Below, one piece after another: positions 52,317 through 63,099 of a DNA stretch of 64,000 nucleotides. Made by a program: the position numbers and the translations under genes. The DNA is from Pleurodeles waltl (lineage: Eukaryota; Chordata; Amphibia; Caudata; Salamandridae). Under the pieces are notes generated by a model. It saw only the letters and a list, made by a program, of their open reading frames with translations, was not told the origin of the DNA and did not search any database. The stretch is from positions 220,731,442-220,795,441 of the forward strand of contig NC_090450.1 in the NCBI RefSeq assembly GCF_031143425.1, given 5' to 3'. Position 1 is the first letter of the stretch. Each line of letters begins with the position of its first letter.

Positions 52317-55262
52317 TCAATCGACAGAGTCCATAAAGTTTTTATTTCCAAAATGAAGTTCTGCCTCTTCGTTCTCAAGACTGAGGGATACGAATTCGTC
52401 TGACCAATCGTTATTGGCTAAGTATGCCCACTCCGGACCAGAATACCTCCTGCTTGGTATCCTTTTTCTTTTCAATTTTGCATCTCTCTTTGATTCTTTC
52501 TCACTGGTACTTTCCTCTTTGGCCAAGTCCTTTTCTTCACTTGGTGTTGGTACTACGACAGACACTTCCTTTCTTTTCTCTTTCACTCTTGGCCCTTCAC
52601 TGTCGTTCAGCGTTTCCCTAATTCTTAATTTTACTGGTGAAATGCTTTGTCTCCTTTTTGCACTGGGTTCACTTGAGGGACCTGCAATCTCTTCTGAAGG
52701 AGTTTGAGCAGTTTCGTTCTGTTCTGCCTTGTCCCCTCCTTCTGGGGAGTCAATCAGGTTTTCCTTTTCTTTTCCTGTATCGTCTGCTTCCGGGAAAGCC
52801 CTCCTCTGATCAGGCTCTCCTTCTTCTTCACCTGTTTCAAGCCCTTTGCTTCCGTTACTTTCTTCAGGCTCTTTGTCACTTTCAGCTGCTTCGGGCTCTT
52901 TGTCACCTTCCGGACCTTCGTCACTCTCTGAGGCTCCTCCTTGGTCTTCCCCAAATGAATCAGTTGCTTCGTCCTCAGAGAATATTTCTCCCTCCTCTAT
53001 CTCTGCCTGTTCGCTTCTAGTTCTTTTTCGCTCTGTCTCAGCGCTTGGCACTTTGTTATCAGGTACTGGTAACTTCAGCGCTTCAACTTCCTCGTCTGTG
53101 GGACACAATACCCTCTTTGTGTGACTGACGTGAATCCAGTTGGGAACTCCCGCACACTTCACAGCGGTGGTAGTTGTCAAAATCACTTGAAAAGGTCCTT
53201 TCCAACGGGGTTCCAAACACGACCTCCTCACGTGCTTCTTTATCACGACCCAGTCACCTGCTTTCAGGGCGTGTCCTGGACCTTGGATCGGTGGCAAGGT
53301 GGTTGCCTCCACCTGGTGAGAGAAAGAGCGAACCACATCAGCTAGACCTTTACAGTAGTCTAACACCATATCATCTGTAATATTCAAAAGCACATTTGCA
53401 GGAACTGCTGGAAGTCTCATAGCTCTGCCCATGAGAATCTCGTTTGGGGACAGTCCAGTCTTTCTGTCAGGGGTGTTTCTCCTTGACATTAGCACCAAGG
53501 GCAATGCGTCAGGCCATTTTAAGTTTGTTGATGCGCATATTTTCGCCATTCTTGATTTCAATGTGCCATTCATTTGCTCCACTAGACCTGATGCTTCAGG
53601 GCGGTAGCTACAATGCAGCTTTTGCTCAATGTTCAGTGCTGCACAAAGCAATTTTATTACTTCGTTATTGAAGTGACTTCCCCTATCTGATTCTAAGGAG
53701 ATCGGGAATCCAAAACGTGGTATTAGCTCTCTCAAGAGTAGTTTTGCAACTGTGAGACTGTCATTCCTGCGTGTAGGGTATGCTTCGATCCAGTGACTAA
53801 AAATGCACACAACCACCAACACATACTTCAAGCCTCCATGCACAGGCATCTCAATGAAGTCCATTTGCATCCTGCTGAATGGACCCCCTGCCCTTCCTAT
53901 GTGGCTCAAATTTACTACGGTTCCCTTCCCTGCGTTCATCTGTTGGCAAATGACGCAACAGTGGCAAACTGCTTCAGCAACTTGACGGAATTTGGGGTTA
54001 AACCAATCAGTTTTAAACAATCTAATCATGGCATCCCTCCCAAGATGAGCTTGTCCATGGTAAAATCTGGCTATCTGTGTCAAAAGGCTGTTTGGTAGAA
54101 CAAATTTCTCTTCACTTGAAACCCATAATTCATCTAGTCTCTTTACACATTGTGATTTGGTCCACGAGAGTTTCTCATCCTCACTGACATCATTCTGTAA
54201 GGATTTCAATTCGTCCATCGTACCTACCACCTTTAGAGCAAAGATTTCGCTTGGTTCGAGTTCTGGTTCACTTATCAAATTCCATTCATCCCTAAGCAAT
54301 ATACAGTTCAATGCGCAAAACCTTGCGACTTGATCCGCATATCCATTTCCCAGAGAAACATAGTCTTGTCCCTTCGAGTGTGCACTGCATTTTACCACTG
54401 CTACTTCTCCTGGTAGTTGGATGACATGTAACAATTCTCTTATTCTTTCACCATTTTTCACTGGTGATCCTGAAGAGGTCATGAAGCCTCTCTGTGACCA
54501 CAATTGTCCGAAATCATGCACTATTCCAAACCCGTACTGGCTATCAGTGTAAATGGTAACTTTCATTAATGCAGAGAGTTGGCAAGCTCTAGTAAGGGCT
54601 ACCAATTCTGCTATTTGAGTAGAGTAAACTCCTTGAAGCCAAGATGCTTCCAAAACACCTGTTACCGTACATACAGCATACCCTGCTTTCAATATACCCA
54701 GTACATCTCTTAAACATGAACCATCAACAAAAATGACTTGATCATTTTCTTCCAATCGGGTATCTTTGATATCAGGTCTTGGTTTGGTGCAAAATTCAGT
54801 CACCTGAAGACAGTCGTGCTCGATGTCTTCGGCGTTCTCAATTTCGGCATTTTCACTGGGAAACAAGGTTGCTGGGTTCAACGTAGTGCACCTTTTCAGC
54901 TGCACATTAGGTGATCCCAGAATTATTGTTTCATACCTTGTGAGTCTAGCACCAGTCATGTGTTGTGTTTGAGAACGTGTCAAAAGTATCTCGACTGAGT
55001 GAGGGACCAGGACTGTTAAAGGGTGTCCCATCACTATTCCTTCACTCTGAGTGAGGCTGATACCAACTGCGGCTACGGCACGCAAGCACCCTGGCAGTGC
55101 TGCTGCGACCGGATCCAAAGTAGCTGAAAAATATGCTACTGGTCTGTTTACGCCACCATGGGCTTGGTTCAAGACAGACAAGGAACATGCATCACGTTCA
55201 TGACAAAACAATGTGAAAGGCTTTGTGTAGTCAGGCATACCTAAAGCTGGAGCCCTGCACAT
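52317..55262 (-). CDS. pol: ERV pol, RNase H and integrase part, with acidic extension
   Basis: 981 codons in the same frame as the upstream gag-pro-RT ORF, from which it is separated only by one TGA (55265-55263). RNase H motifs: IFVDGS near 176, AELVAL with the catalytic Glu, YTDSQY near 234, and a later GNGYADQVAR block. Integrase: zinc-binding His-His-Cys-Cys (HGQAHLG then CHCCVIC), catalytic Asp in MDFIEM near 464, Asp in ESDRGSHF near 520, Glu in the EASGLVEQMNG block near 556, and a GPF-type C-terminal domain near 689. After about residue 730 a 250-residue Glu/Asp/Ser/Pro-rich extension, ending in a basic stretch, has no counterpart that I know in related pol genes. Confidence 0.88.
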   Translation of the reverse strand: MCRAPALGMPDYTKPFTLFCHERDACSLSVLNQAHGGVNRPVAYFSATLDPVAAALPGCLRAVAAVGISLTQSEGIVMGHPLTVLVPHSVEILLTRSQTQHMTGARLTRYETIILGSPNVQLKRCTTLNPATLFPSENAEIENAEDIEHDCLQVTEFCTKPRPDIKDTRLEENDQVIFVDGSCLRDVLGILKAGYAVCTVTGVLEASWLQGVYSTQIAELVALTRACQLSALMKVTIYTDSQYGFGIVHDFGQLWSQRGFMTSSGSPVKNGERIRELLHVIQLPGEVAVVKCSAHSKGQDYVSLGNGYADQVARFCALNCILLRDEWNLISEPELEPSEIFALKVVGTMDELKSLQNDVSEDEKLSWTKSQCVKRLDELWVSSEEKFVLPNSLLTQIARFYHGQAHLGRDAMIRLFKTDWFNPKFRQVAEAVCHCCVICQQMNAGKGTVVNLSHIGRAGGPFSRMQMDFIEMPVHGGLKYVLVVVCIFSHWIEAYPTRRNDSLTVAKLLLRELIPRFGFPISLESDRGSHFNNEVIKLLCAALNIEQKLHCSYRPEASGLVEQMNGTLKSRMAKICASTNLKWPDALPLVLMSRRNTPDRKTGLSPNEILMGRAMRLPAVPANVLLNITDDMVLDYCKGLADVVRSFSHQVEATTLPPIQGPGHALKAGDWVVIKKHVRRSCLEPRWKGPFQVILTTTTAVKCAGVPNWIHVSHTKRVLCPTDEEVEALKLPVPDNKVPSAETERKRTRSEQAEIEEGEIFSEDEATDSFGEDQGGASESDEGPEGDKEPEAAESDKEPEESNGSKGLETGEEEGEPDQRRAFPEADDTGKEKENLIDSPEGGDKAEQNETAQTPSEEIAGPSSEPSAKRRQSISPVKLRIRETLNDSEGPRVKEKRKEVSVVVPTPSEEKDLAKEESTSEKESKRDAKLKRKRIPSRRYSGPEWAYLANNDWSDEFVSLSLENEEAELHFGNKNFMDSVD

Positions 55263-58200
55263 TCATTCTTTCAATTCAATAAAAGCATCCATCTCGTCTC
55301 CTTTCAGCTCAATTTCATCCAATGCATCCTTATGGGTCAGTTTCAGTAAAGGTTTTGCTAGAGTTGAGAAGTTGGGAATCCATTGGCGACAGTAGCTCAC
55401 CATTCCCAAAAACTTCCTCACCTCCCTCCTCGTCTTTGGGGGACTCATTTGAAGTACACTTGTTATTCTTTCCTTCATAATTCTTCGTGACCCTTTCTCT
55501 ATTTGGTGACCCAAATATTTCACTTTCTTCTGGCAGAATTGTAATTTTGAAGGAGACACCTTGTGTCCATTCCTTCCCAAATGGTTCAATAGGGCAATGG
55601 TGTCGGCTGTGCAGTCACTTTCTGTCTTAGATGCAATCAGTAAATCATCAATGTACTGTACTAGGGTTGACTCGAATGGCAATTCCAACGCTTCCAAATC
55701 TTTCTTTAGAATCTGATTGAAAATTGACGGTGACTCCGAAAACCCTTGAGGAATTCGACACCAACTGTAAACTCTGTCTAAGAATTTGAAACAAAAGAGA
55801 AATTGGCTGTCCTCATGAAGAGGCACCGAAAAGAATGCTTGTGATAAGTCGATAACTGAGAACCACTCAGCATCACAGGGGACTTGAAACATTATCACAG
55901 CTGGATTTGGTACTACAGGGCAACATTTTATTATTATGTCATTTATTTTCCTCAAGTCCTGCACAATTCGGACCTTTCCACTTGGCTTTATTAGTCCCAT
56001 AATTGGTGAATTACATGGACTGCTTAACACCTCTTTCAGTACTCCCTGTTTTACAAACTCATCAATGAGTTGGGCGACTTTCATGAGGGTGTCTTGTGCC
56101 ATATGGTACTGTGGGGTCTGGGGAAAGGTTACATTGGGTTTTACAGTCACTTTCACTGGTTCCACTCCTTTCACCAATCCCACCTCTTTTCCTGTCATAT
56201 CCCACACTTCTTTTCCGACTGTTTCCTGTAACTCAGCAGGAATATCTGCTTCAGTGATCATCGGATAAAGGGTAATCAGGGGATACTCTTCATCGACAGT
56301 CTCCACCTCATCCCCTCCTACACTGTCCTCTTCTTCCCCATCACTGCTTGTCTGAATTTTAATTCCATTGTTCGAACACATAATTGAACATCCCAATTTG
56401 CACAATAGGTCTCTCCCTAACAGTGATATCAGGCTTGAGTCACATACCACAAATTTATGTGACCCTTGGTAGTTTCCAATTCTGACTTGAACTAGATCTG
56501 TAATTGGGTTCGTCAGGTACCTGTTTGCTACTCCCACTACTTGAACTGTTCTCCCTGAAAGTGGCAAATTTGGTACTTCAATGCTCCTGACAGTGGAACG
56601 TGTAGCTCCTGTGTCAACCAAGAATGAAACGCGATGACCCATAACTCTTCCCTCCACATACGGACCCTTTTGATCAACTTCCAAAGATGCTGCAAGCACA
56701 CAATTTCCCTCCTCATCTGAACTTTCACTCTCCCATACATCGTTTATTCCATTCTCGCTGTGTAGTGGGAATTGGTGTACTCTGTCATTTTGACTCATTC
56801 CCTGACCCGTGACCTGTTGAGGAAGCATTGCTTGCTGCTGATTCATTGGTGCTAAGGGTATTTGCATTTGCTGATTAGGTACCATAGGAAACTGCTGTTG
56901 CATTGGCTGCAATTGTTTCATTTGCACACGGGGCATTTGCAACTGTTGCGGTTGCATGGGTTGTAAACCCTGCAGCTGGTTTATATTGTTTTGGAAATTT
57001 GGGTTTGGACCTCTCAGTTTCGGTCCTCTCATAGTCTGGAATGCATTGACATCATTGTTTTGCTGACCTACACCTTCCTGCACCATCATTGGGCACTCCC
57101 GTTTCCAATGCCCGACAATTCCGCACGTGTGACATGGCATCACCTTCTTCATTGCCTGTATACCATTTGGAATCATAACGGTATTCAAATCAGGACCATT
57201 ATTCACAAAACCTCCTCGGCCTCTGCCTCTCATCTGCGGCTGAAACATAGCGTTTCCCTGTTGCTGCTGCTGCGGCACCTGTTGTTGAAAACCTTGCAAA
57301 CCTTGTAAACCTGTCTGAGCTGCTCTAAGCTGCATCACCATCACCTTTTCTTTCAATCTTTTCTGCTTGGTCTCAATCTCATCACTGCAGTATTTCGCAT
57401 AATTCAACACTTCATCGATCGACTTCGACTGCCAACAAATCAAATGCGTTTTAATCATCTGGCTGATTTTGGGTCTCAACCCTTCCACAAACCTGAACAC
57501 AAAATGGAGCATGTCCTTTGCCTCAATCGTTTCCGTGCCACTGTAATTTTTAAACGCTTTCAACAACCTCTCATAATACGCATGTATAGACTCTTTAACC
57601 TCTTGGACTGTTCTGTCAATCCTCTGCCAATCCACATTTTTCAACGCAACCTTGGTTTTCAAGTGCTCGATCACCTTGTGGTACAAACTCATTACCATAG
57701 GTGATGGCGCACCTCTGTCCCTATCTCTCTCTGGTTCACTCGTCGGCCAACCTACAGCCCTTTTACAATCTTCCCACAAATCCGCCGGAACCACAATTTC
57801 AAACAAAGTATTCAGGTCTTCCCAGAGACACTTCGCGAGTTTCACAAATCTATCTGTTTGTTGATACCACTCAATCGGCTTCTCTCTCAATTTGGGAAAG
57901 TCATCCGTAAAGGACTGAATATGGCACCTGTGCCATGGTACATGTACAAGTTTTCCCCCTGCTGTCTCTCTCATTGGTAACATAGTTATCAGGTCGTCAT
58001 CCTGTTTTTTTCTCTCATTCCGCTCTAGAGTATTTTCTTTCATTTTGTCCTTTTTCTTAACCCACCTGCTTTCCCACTTGTCTAAACATCTCCAGACCTG
58101 TGCACTCTGCAGTATCTCTTTAAGGTGTGTTTTCATCCCTGCGGATCTCATGTGTTCAAAATCTTTTGTCTCAAAGTCTAACCTGTAACTTCTGCTCAGG

Positions 58201-59816
58201 TGTTTAGTCTTACTTATATCGATCTCGTTTCTGTCTGCAATTTCTTGTAACTTCTTATGTATGCTGCTTACTTCTCCTGTAATCCTAGGGCACATGTATC
58301 TTAGTTCTTCCTCTGTGTATGATTCTAATCTGTTCAAACCCATTGTTCCCTCTACCAGTTCATCTGCCTCCATACCCAACCTTATTTTATTCAGGTATTC
58401 TTCTCCCTTCCCGCTAGATGCACTCTGTGGGGAGTTCAGGCTGTTGAACCATTGTGTTAACTGTTGCGCGTTCAGTCCCATCACTGTAGCAGTTACATCA
58501 ACTGCCACTGACGGTTTCTGTAATGTTTCAGTCTGAGAGGTTAACGGTACTAATAGTGGTGGATGTGACCTTACCACGGTTGACGGAGCACAAATTGGAA
58601 TTGGACTGAATTCCGACAAGGACCCAGATCCATTTGGCAGTGCCGCTATCGGAGTTGTCTCTGGAGTGGTTTCTATGCATCTTCTCCCTGTCCCATTCTG
58701 TATCATTAACCCTTGGTCGCTTGTGCTTGAATTTGCCTGTATGTACAGTGGTACTGGTGGACCTACAGTGATAGGTAGAGATATTGCGTCTGGATTCTGT
58801 CTGTTCCCCGAATTCTGTGGCATGTTAATCCCCACATTGTGGTTCATCATTGCTGGCATACCCAACTGGCTTTCTATTACTCGCACTTCTTGTGTCTGCT
58901 TTTGGGGCATCGAGAACTGTGCTGATTCAGCTTGAATCAATGTCGGTCTCTGATAGTTTTGTCCTCCCTGCTCTATTGAATCAGAAGTCATTCCCATGTT
59001 ATACTCATCACAACAGTGCCTTTGAACCTGTGGCTGATAGTTATCAGCAGGTTTCAATGTCGGCACGTCTGGGTATATTCTCTGAATCTGTGGTATTTGT
59101 GGTGAGAAAGGCATGTCGGAGCTGCTCAGCCTCTGAGATATTCTCAAATTTGGTGTTACATTACCCTGTATTGGTTCTGGAGGGGCAGTACTAATGCTTG
59201 AGCCTTTTTCGCTTTCCACGTATGGTAGCTGGCGATCATTCAGCAATTGTATAATGAACTCCTCATCATCTGACTCGTCTCCCCTTTTCGAGTTTCTATT
59301 GTTCTCTCTCTCTCTGGACTGACTCCTGTTTGTCTTATAGGTGGCTTTCCTTCCTTCCGTCTCCGCTTCATCAGTAATCGCTGGAAACAATTTAATCCCC
59401 TGCAATATGTCTGATCTCCAAACCTTTTGTGTGCTGTCCCATCTAGCATCCGCTAGTGTCTTTTCTACTTTTCTTATTCTTGTCTCAAATTTCTTTTGTT
59501 GTTGGTTTCTAGCTATTAGTTCCCAAATTGCTAGTGCCTCAAACTGTGCTGGTCTTGGAGGTACTTTCATGTCGTATAGCGCAAATCTCGGATTTTCTAA
59601 AACTCTTAGATTAAACGACCCGTGGATAGGGAACGCTACACTTCCATGTTTCTCTGTTAATTTGCACCATTGTTTTAACCAAAGACATGGTGCTACACCC
59701 TTTTCTTCAATGACAATGTAAGCTGGTGTACCCTCAGGTGGGGTTTCTTCTCCTACATTTGCTTTAATATAAACATCTCCCCTCATGGCACTCTTAAATA
59801 CTTTGAAAAATGTCAT
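55263..59816 (-). CDS. gag-pol: ERV gag-protease-reverse transcriptase in one frame
   Basis: 1517 codons. A matrix-like N-terminal part to about 140; a long Gln/Pro/Thr-rich linker to about 600; a gamma-like capsid region from about 620 to 860; a Gln-rich stretch; a single zinc knuckle near 892-910 (CX2CX4HX4C); a second Gln/Met-rich stretch; retropepsin with VDTGAT near 1065 and LLGRDLL later; reverse transcriptase from about 1230 with QDLRKIN, IPQGFSESP and a YIDD active site near 1389. No stop or frame change separates gag from pro-pol, unlike gammaretroviruses, which use a stop codon there. The frame ends in a TGA inside pol, between the polymerase and RNase H. The ATG at 59816 follows a pyrimidine-rich (on +) run and is the first long-frame start after the leader. 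Confidence 0.88.
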   Translation of the reverse strand: MTFFKVFKSAMRGDVYIKANVGEETPPEGTPAYIVIEEKGVAPCLWLKQWCKLTEKHGSVAFPIHGSFNLRVLENPRFALYDMKVPPRPAQFEALAIWELIARNQQQKKFETRIRKVEKTLADARWDSTQKVWRSDILQGIKLFPAITDEAETEGRKATYKTNRSQSRERENNRNSKRGDESDDEEFIIQLLNDRQLPYVESEKGSSISTAPPEPIQGNVTPNLRISQRLSSSDMPFSPQIPQIQRIYPDVPTLKPADNYQPQVQRHCCDEYNMGMTSDSIEQGGQNYQRPTLIQAESAQFSMPQKQTQEVRVIESQLGMPAMMNHNVGINMPQNSGNRQNPDAISLPITVGPPVPLYIQANSSTSDQGLMIQNGTGRRCIETTPETTPIAALPNGSGSLSEFSPIPICAPSTVVRSHPPLLVPLTSQTETLQKPSVAVDVTATVMGLNAQQLTQWFNSLNSPQSASSGKGEEYLNKIRLGMEADELVEGTMGLNRLESYTEEELRYMCPRITGEVSSIHKKLQEIADRNEIDISKTKHLSRSYRLDFETKDFEHMRSAGMKTHLKEILQSAQVWRCLDKWESRWVKKKDKMKENTLERNERKKQDDDLITMLPMRETAGGKLVHVPWHRCHIQSFTDDFPKLREKPIEWYQQTDRFVKLAKCLWEDLNTLFEIVVPADLWEDCKRAVGWPTSEPERDRDRGAPSPMVMSLYHKVIEHLKTKVALKNVDWQRIDRTVQEVKESIHAYYERLLKAFKNYSGTETIEAKDMLHFVFRFVEGLRPKISQMIKTHLICWQSKSIDEVLNYAKYCSDEIETKQKRLKEKVMVMQLRAAQTGLQGLQGFQQQVPQQQQQGNAMFQPQMRGRGRGGFVNNGPDLNTVMIPNGIQAMKKVMPCHTCGIVGHWKRECPMMVQEGVGQQNNDVNAFQTMRGPKLRGPNPNFQNNINQLQGLQPMQPQQLQMPRVQMKQLQPMQQQFPMVPNQQMQIPLAPMNQQQAMLPQQVTGQGMSQNDRVHQFPLHSENGINDVWESESSDEEGNCVLAASLEVDQKGPYVEGRVMGHRVSFLVDTGATRSTVRSIEVPNLPLSGRTVQVVGVANRYLTNPITDLVQVRIGNYQGSHKFVVCDSSLISLLGRDLLCKLGCSIMCSNNGIKIQTSSDGEEEDSVGGDEVETVDEEYPLITLYPMITEADIPAELQETVGKEVWDMTGKEVGLVKGVEPVKVTVKPNVTFPQTPQYHMAQDTLMKVAQLIDEFVKQGVLKEVLSSPCNSPIMGLIKPSGKVRIVQDLRKINDIIIKCCPVVPNPAVIMFQVPCDAEWFSVIDLSQAFFSVPLHEDSQFLFCFKFLDRVYSWCRIPQGFSESPSIFNQILKKDLEALELPFESTLVQYIDDLLIASKTESDCTADTIALLNHLGRNGHKVSPSKLQFCQKKVKYLGHQIEKGSRRIMKERITSVLQMSPPKTRREVRKFLGMVSYCRQWIPNFSTLAKPLLKLTHKDALDEIELKGDEMDAFIELKE

Positions 59817-60842
59817 CTTTCCGTCTTTTTTTTTTTTTTTCTAAAATATGTAATCAATAAGTGACGTTAATTCCCGGAATACTCTTCGCTTGCCTTTCCC
59901 CCTTCCAATTGCGCTTCACGGACTGCGTCCAATTCGTGCGCGACCCTTCTCACCAACCGACCTATCCCAGCGCGGCTCCTAGTGACGTCACACTCACACA
60001 CTGCGGCTGACAAAGTCCTGCGGCTTGTCCTCTTTTCATTCGGCTTCACTCATAAACTAATTTCTGCAATATAACGCGAGCACTTAACCAAAAGAATAAA
60101 CAGATCTGTCAGTTTACTACAGGAAAGGTAATACAATCGCTTCAGAAACCTTAGGGATTTTTCACTAGCCTCTGCAGTTATTCCATCTTTCTCGGTTTCC
60201 CACTTTCGCAAGCAAAATTTGACCAGCAAACTTTACTCTCAACTGATCAATGAACTATTCTAGTGCACTTTAGAATTCGTCAAATCTCAAAGTCGAAGTT
60301 TTCTTTCACTCTGCAACATTCATACCGACTCGTTGGCCACGCCCGATCAACCTATTAAACCTGACCAGATCACAACATCAAACAAGTGTCACATACACTT
60401 TTCAACATACTCCGGAGTCTCTTGACCTCGCAGGGCCCGTCTCAACATCAACAACCACGTGGACAATTGTTTTTCTGCTCAAAGCGCTACACACACGTGA
60501 AGTTCGACGACTTCCCTACTCTCACACCTTTGGAGTAACACTCCTCTAATATCTTTTTAACCCACCTTAAAATCCTCACAAACTTCTCAATTAATCTGCG
60601 GCGATAAGCTGTGCAAGCGCGAAACCCTAACTTCACTCATACCGTCACTAGAAACGCCGAAACCATTCTCATACCTCCATGTTCCTCATTCGCAAGCTCC
60701 GAGATTCCGGGAAAGTCATTGGGGACTTAGGGCATCATCATCCCTCCAACTTGTTTTATCAAAGAAAATTCTAACTTGACTCTGTCTATTGTTCGGATGG
60801 GGTCCCAAAGGGGCTAAACCATCAATCTCTGCTACCATCTAC
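59817..60842 (-). other. ERV leader with primer-binding site
   Basis: About 1 kb between the 5' LTR and gag, without a frame above 60 codons. On minus the LTR end TTATCA is followed by GTAGA and then TGGTAGCAGAG (60837-60827), which matches the first 11 bases of the complement to initiator-tRNA-Met; after a 3-base interruption GATGGTTT also matches. The primer is therefore probably tRNA-Met. Confidence 0.65.
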
Positions 60843-62417
60843 TGATAACGCGTCCAGCCCTTATAAATTACCTGTACCTGGACACGTTGGAGGTCGGTGA
60901 ATCTTTTAACCGAGTCGGACTCTCCTCATCCTAAAATAGTCGAGTCACTCAGATCAATAATCAATGACTATTGTAATCGGTAATCAATACTCAATTAATA
61001 GATCAATATAACACATCAGAAATCAATAACAGTTGGAATTTCAGCGCACCATGACCTTTCAGTCATGAATAACCACACCAGTTTATTAAAAGTTAGTGAA
61101 TTTATTTCCCTATATTAACAAAGCTAACACGATGTATATAAGTCTCAAAACCAAATGATATATGTATATGAACATTACTGGCTGTCCATAACGGCGGAAG
61201 AAACGCAATCTACGCAAAATCTGGATAATGATACACTCAGTTATGGCAGTACAAATCACTAATATGACTAACTGTATTTGACTAATTTCATACATTGGTC
61301 AGCATAACAAGATTTCAATTTAGCAAGGTACATTGAATGAATACCTCGACTAACCTCTAATTAGCATTGGCATGTGGGGCTTCATGCAAAACTAATTTAG
61401 TCAACACAAATTTGGAAAACTTCTAACTAGGACCCAATCAAAATAGCAGTTGGTACCTAAAGGAAAAACACAATGCATAATACATTTATCCTTTCATATT
61501 TACCAAATACAATCAGCATTCAAGAAAAGACTTCGTCCTTCAGGTACCGGTTGATCAGCATGGGGCAAGTTTCAAAGGGGCAAAGTTAAGGGCAAGCTTC
61601 CTTGCAGCGGCAAGGAGAATGGGGCAAAGTTACTGCATAGGCAAGACGGGCAAATCAAAGTTAAAGTCTCTAGGGTGAGAATTCTTAAAGTCTCTTTCTC
61701 TCAGATAGAGAAAAGGGCATCAGGGTGTCGTCCAAAATGGAGTCTGGAATCTGGCTTCAAACTGGCATCGAGGAAAATGGCTGACTTCTCTTTGTCCAGT
61801 GGGTTTAAGTAAGAAACATTCCAAATTCTGCAGGGTCTTCCATTGGAGGGTTCATAGGTTGGCTTCAAATTGTCCAATGAAAATTGTCTTTTACTAGCGC
61901 TCATTTATGCATACACTGTCCTTGGAGCCTTGGAACACAAATAGTAACATGGTTTGCCAATTATTTTACTATCTGTACCTTCATTGTCCGCACCTGCAGA
62001 CTGACCTTGTATCAAAGGGGATGAAACCGGCCTAGTACGAAACCTTGGAGATAAGTGTATCAGTCAGCTCTACTGGAAAAACACAACTTCAAGCAAGAAT
62101 ATATGTTTCATTAGTTCAAGGAAAAAAACCACGCAGTTAGAATTTGAGACCAGGCAACTAGGCCAAAGCCTGTACTAAATTTAAGCTAAGCAAAACAGTT
62201 TTCAAACAAGAAATCATGGCATACATTTGCAATTATGACGGATTACTACATTTTCAATACTTCATGATTAATAAAGCTCGTTTACAATGATGGCGAACTA
62301 CCCCGAGGGCACAATTTCCCTCGTACATTATTTTCTTTACTAAAATCACACTACATTATACGTTTTGATTACACAATATGTATGAATATATGTTGGACCC
62401 TCTTTTCTGCGTCATCA
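60843..62417 (-). repeat. ERV 5' LTR
   Basis: 1575 bp, near-identical to the 3' LTR. The family's older solo copy lies at 12199-13677. Confidence 0.95.
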
Positions 62418-62421
62418 CTAT

Positions 62422-62880
62422 CACCCAACTGCTTGCATGGCAATAGACAGTTATACATTTTTTCGGAGGAAGTATCAAAGAGAGATGTCGCAGCATTGAA
62501 GAGACTGGCAGTCACCTGTAAATGTAGTCTTCTACACCGTGACCTTATAAGTGACCAATTTCCCATGCATTCTAATAATGAGGGGATTCAAGAAAAATTA
62601 TGGGTGGGTGGGGATTCCCATTTGAATGAAATAATAGCTATCATAAAGAAAGCAGAAATGTCCAAGATATGTGCAAGGGCAGCTCTAAAGTTCAATAATG
62701 AAGGGGACGTAATAGGTACAATTGTGAACTCAAAAGAGGAGGAAAAAAGAAAGAATGATAAATGCAGCAATGAAGTTGGAAAGGATTGACTAAAAACAAA
62801 ACAGAAGTAGAAGACAAGTGCCCTGCATGCTTAAGGTGTGGAAATAAAGGCCACATAACCAGTCATAATTTGCATTTTGA
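62422..62880 (+). pseudogene. Gypsy gag, main fragment
   Basis: Resumes the outer Gypsy element after the ERV. A frame at 62382-62789 includes Gag-like helices (VAALKRLAVTCKCSLLHRDL and following, then NNEGIQEKLW). Just downstream a zinc-knuckle pattern (CLRCGNKGHI, near 62830) is readable in a shifted frame, with a CKVC word shortly after. The copy has stops and at least one frame change. Confidence 0.65.
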
Positions 62881-63099
62881 GGAATCAAGGGGCATTTTGC
62901 AAGGTTTGTGTGAAGAAATTGAACAAGGGGAATAAGAAGATAGTGAAATGTGTAATGGAAAATGAGAATGAAGAGGACAAAGGTAATGAATCTGCATGTA
63001 ATGATGGGGTTCTATACATTGAAGAGGCTGTATAATTAGAAGAAGCTGTTTGAGATGTGAGATACAACTTGAAGAAAAAGCCCTTTATGATATGACTGT

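Larger units (their letters stand above)
48806..62417 (-). mobile_element. Complete endogenous retrovirus, gamma/epsilon-like
   Basis: 13,612 bp, transcribed on the minus strand from the right LTR. LTRs (60843-62417 and 48806-50383) are almost identical, begin TGATGACG and end TTATCA on the element strand, and are flanked by CTAT (48802-48805 and 62418-62421). It has a primer site, about 1 kb of leader, gag-pro-pol with one in-frame stop, env and a polypurine tract. The 4-bp duplication, single zinc knuckle, protease and integrase style and env transmembrane layout agree with the ERV1 (gamma/epsilon) group. Young by LTR similarity; breaks are noted under each gene. Confidence 0.93.

Noticed and set aside
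55263..55265. Programmed stop-codon readthrough in ERV pol
   Set aside because: Position between RT and RNase H is atypical and I see no recognisable downstream signal; a simple mutation is more likely. Kept only as a question in the findings.
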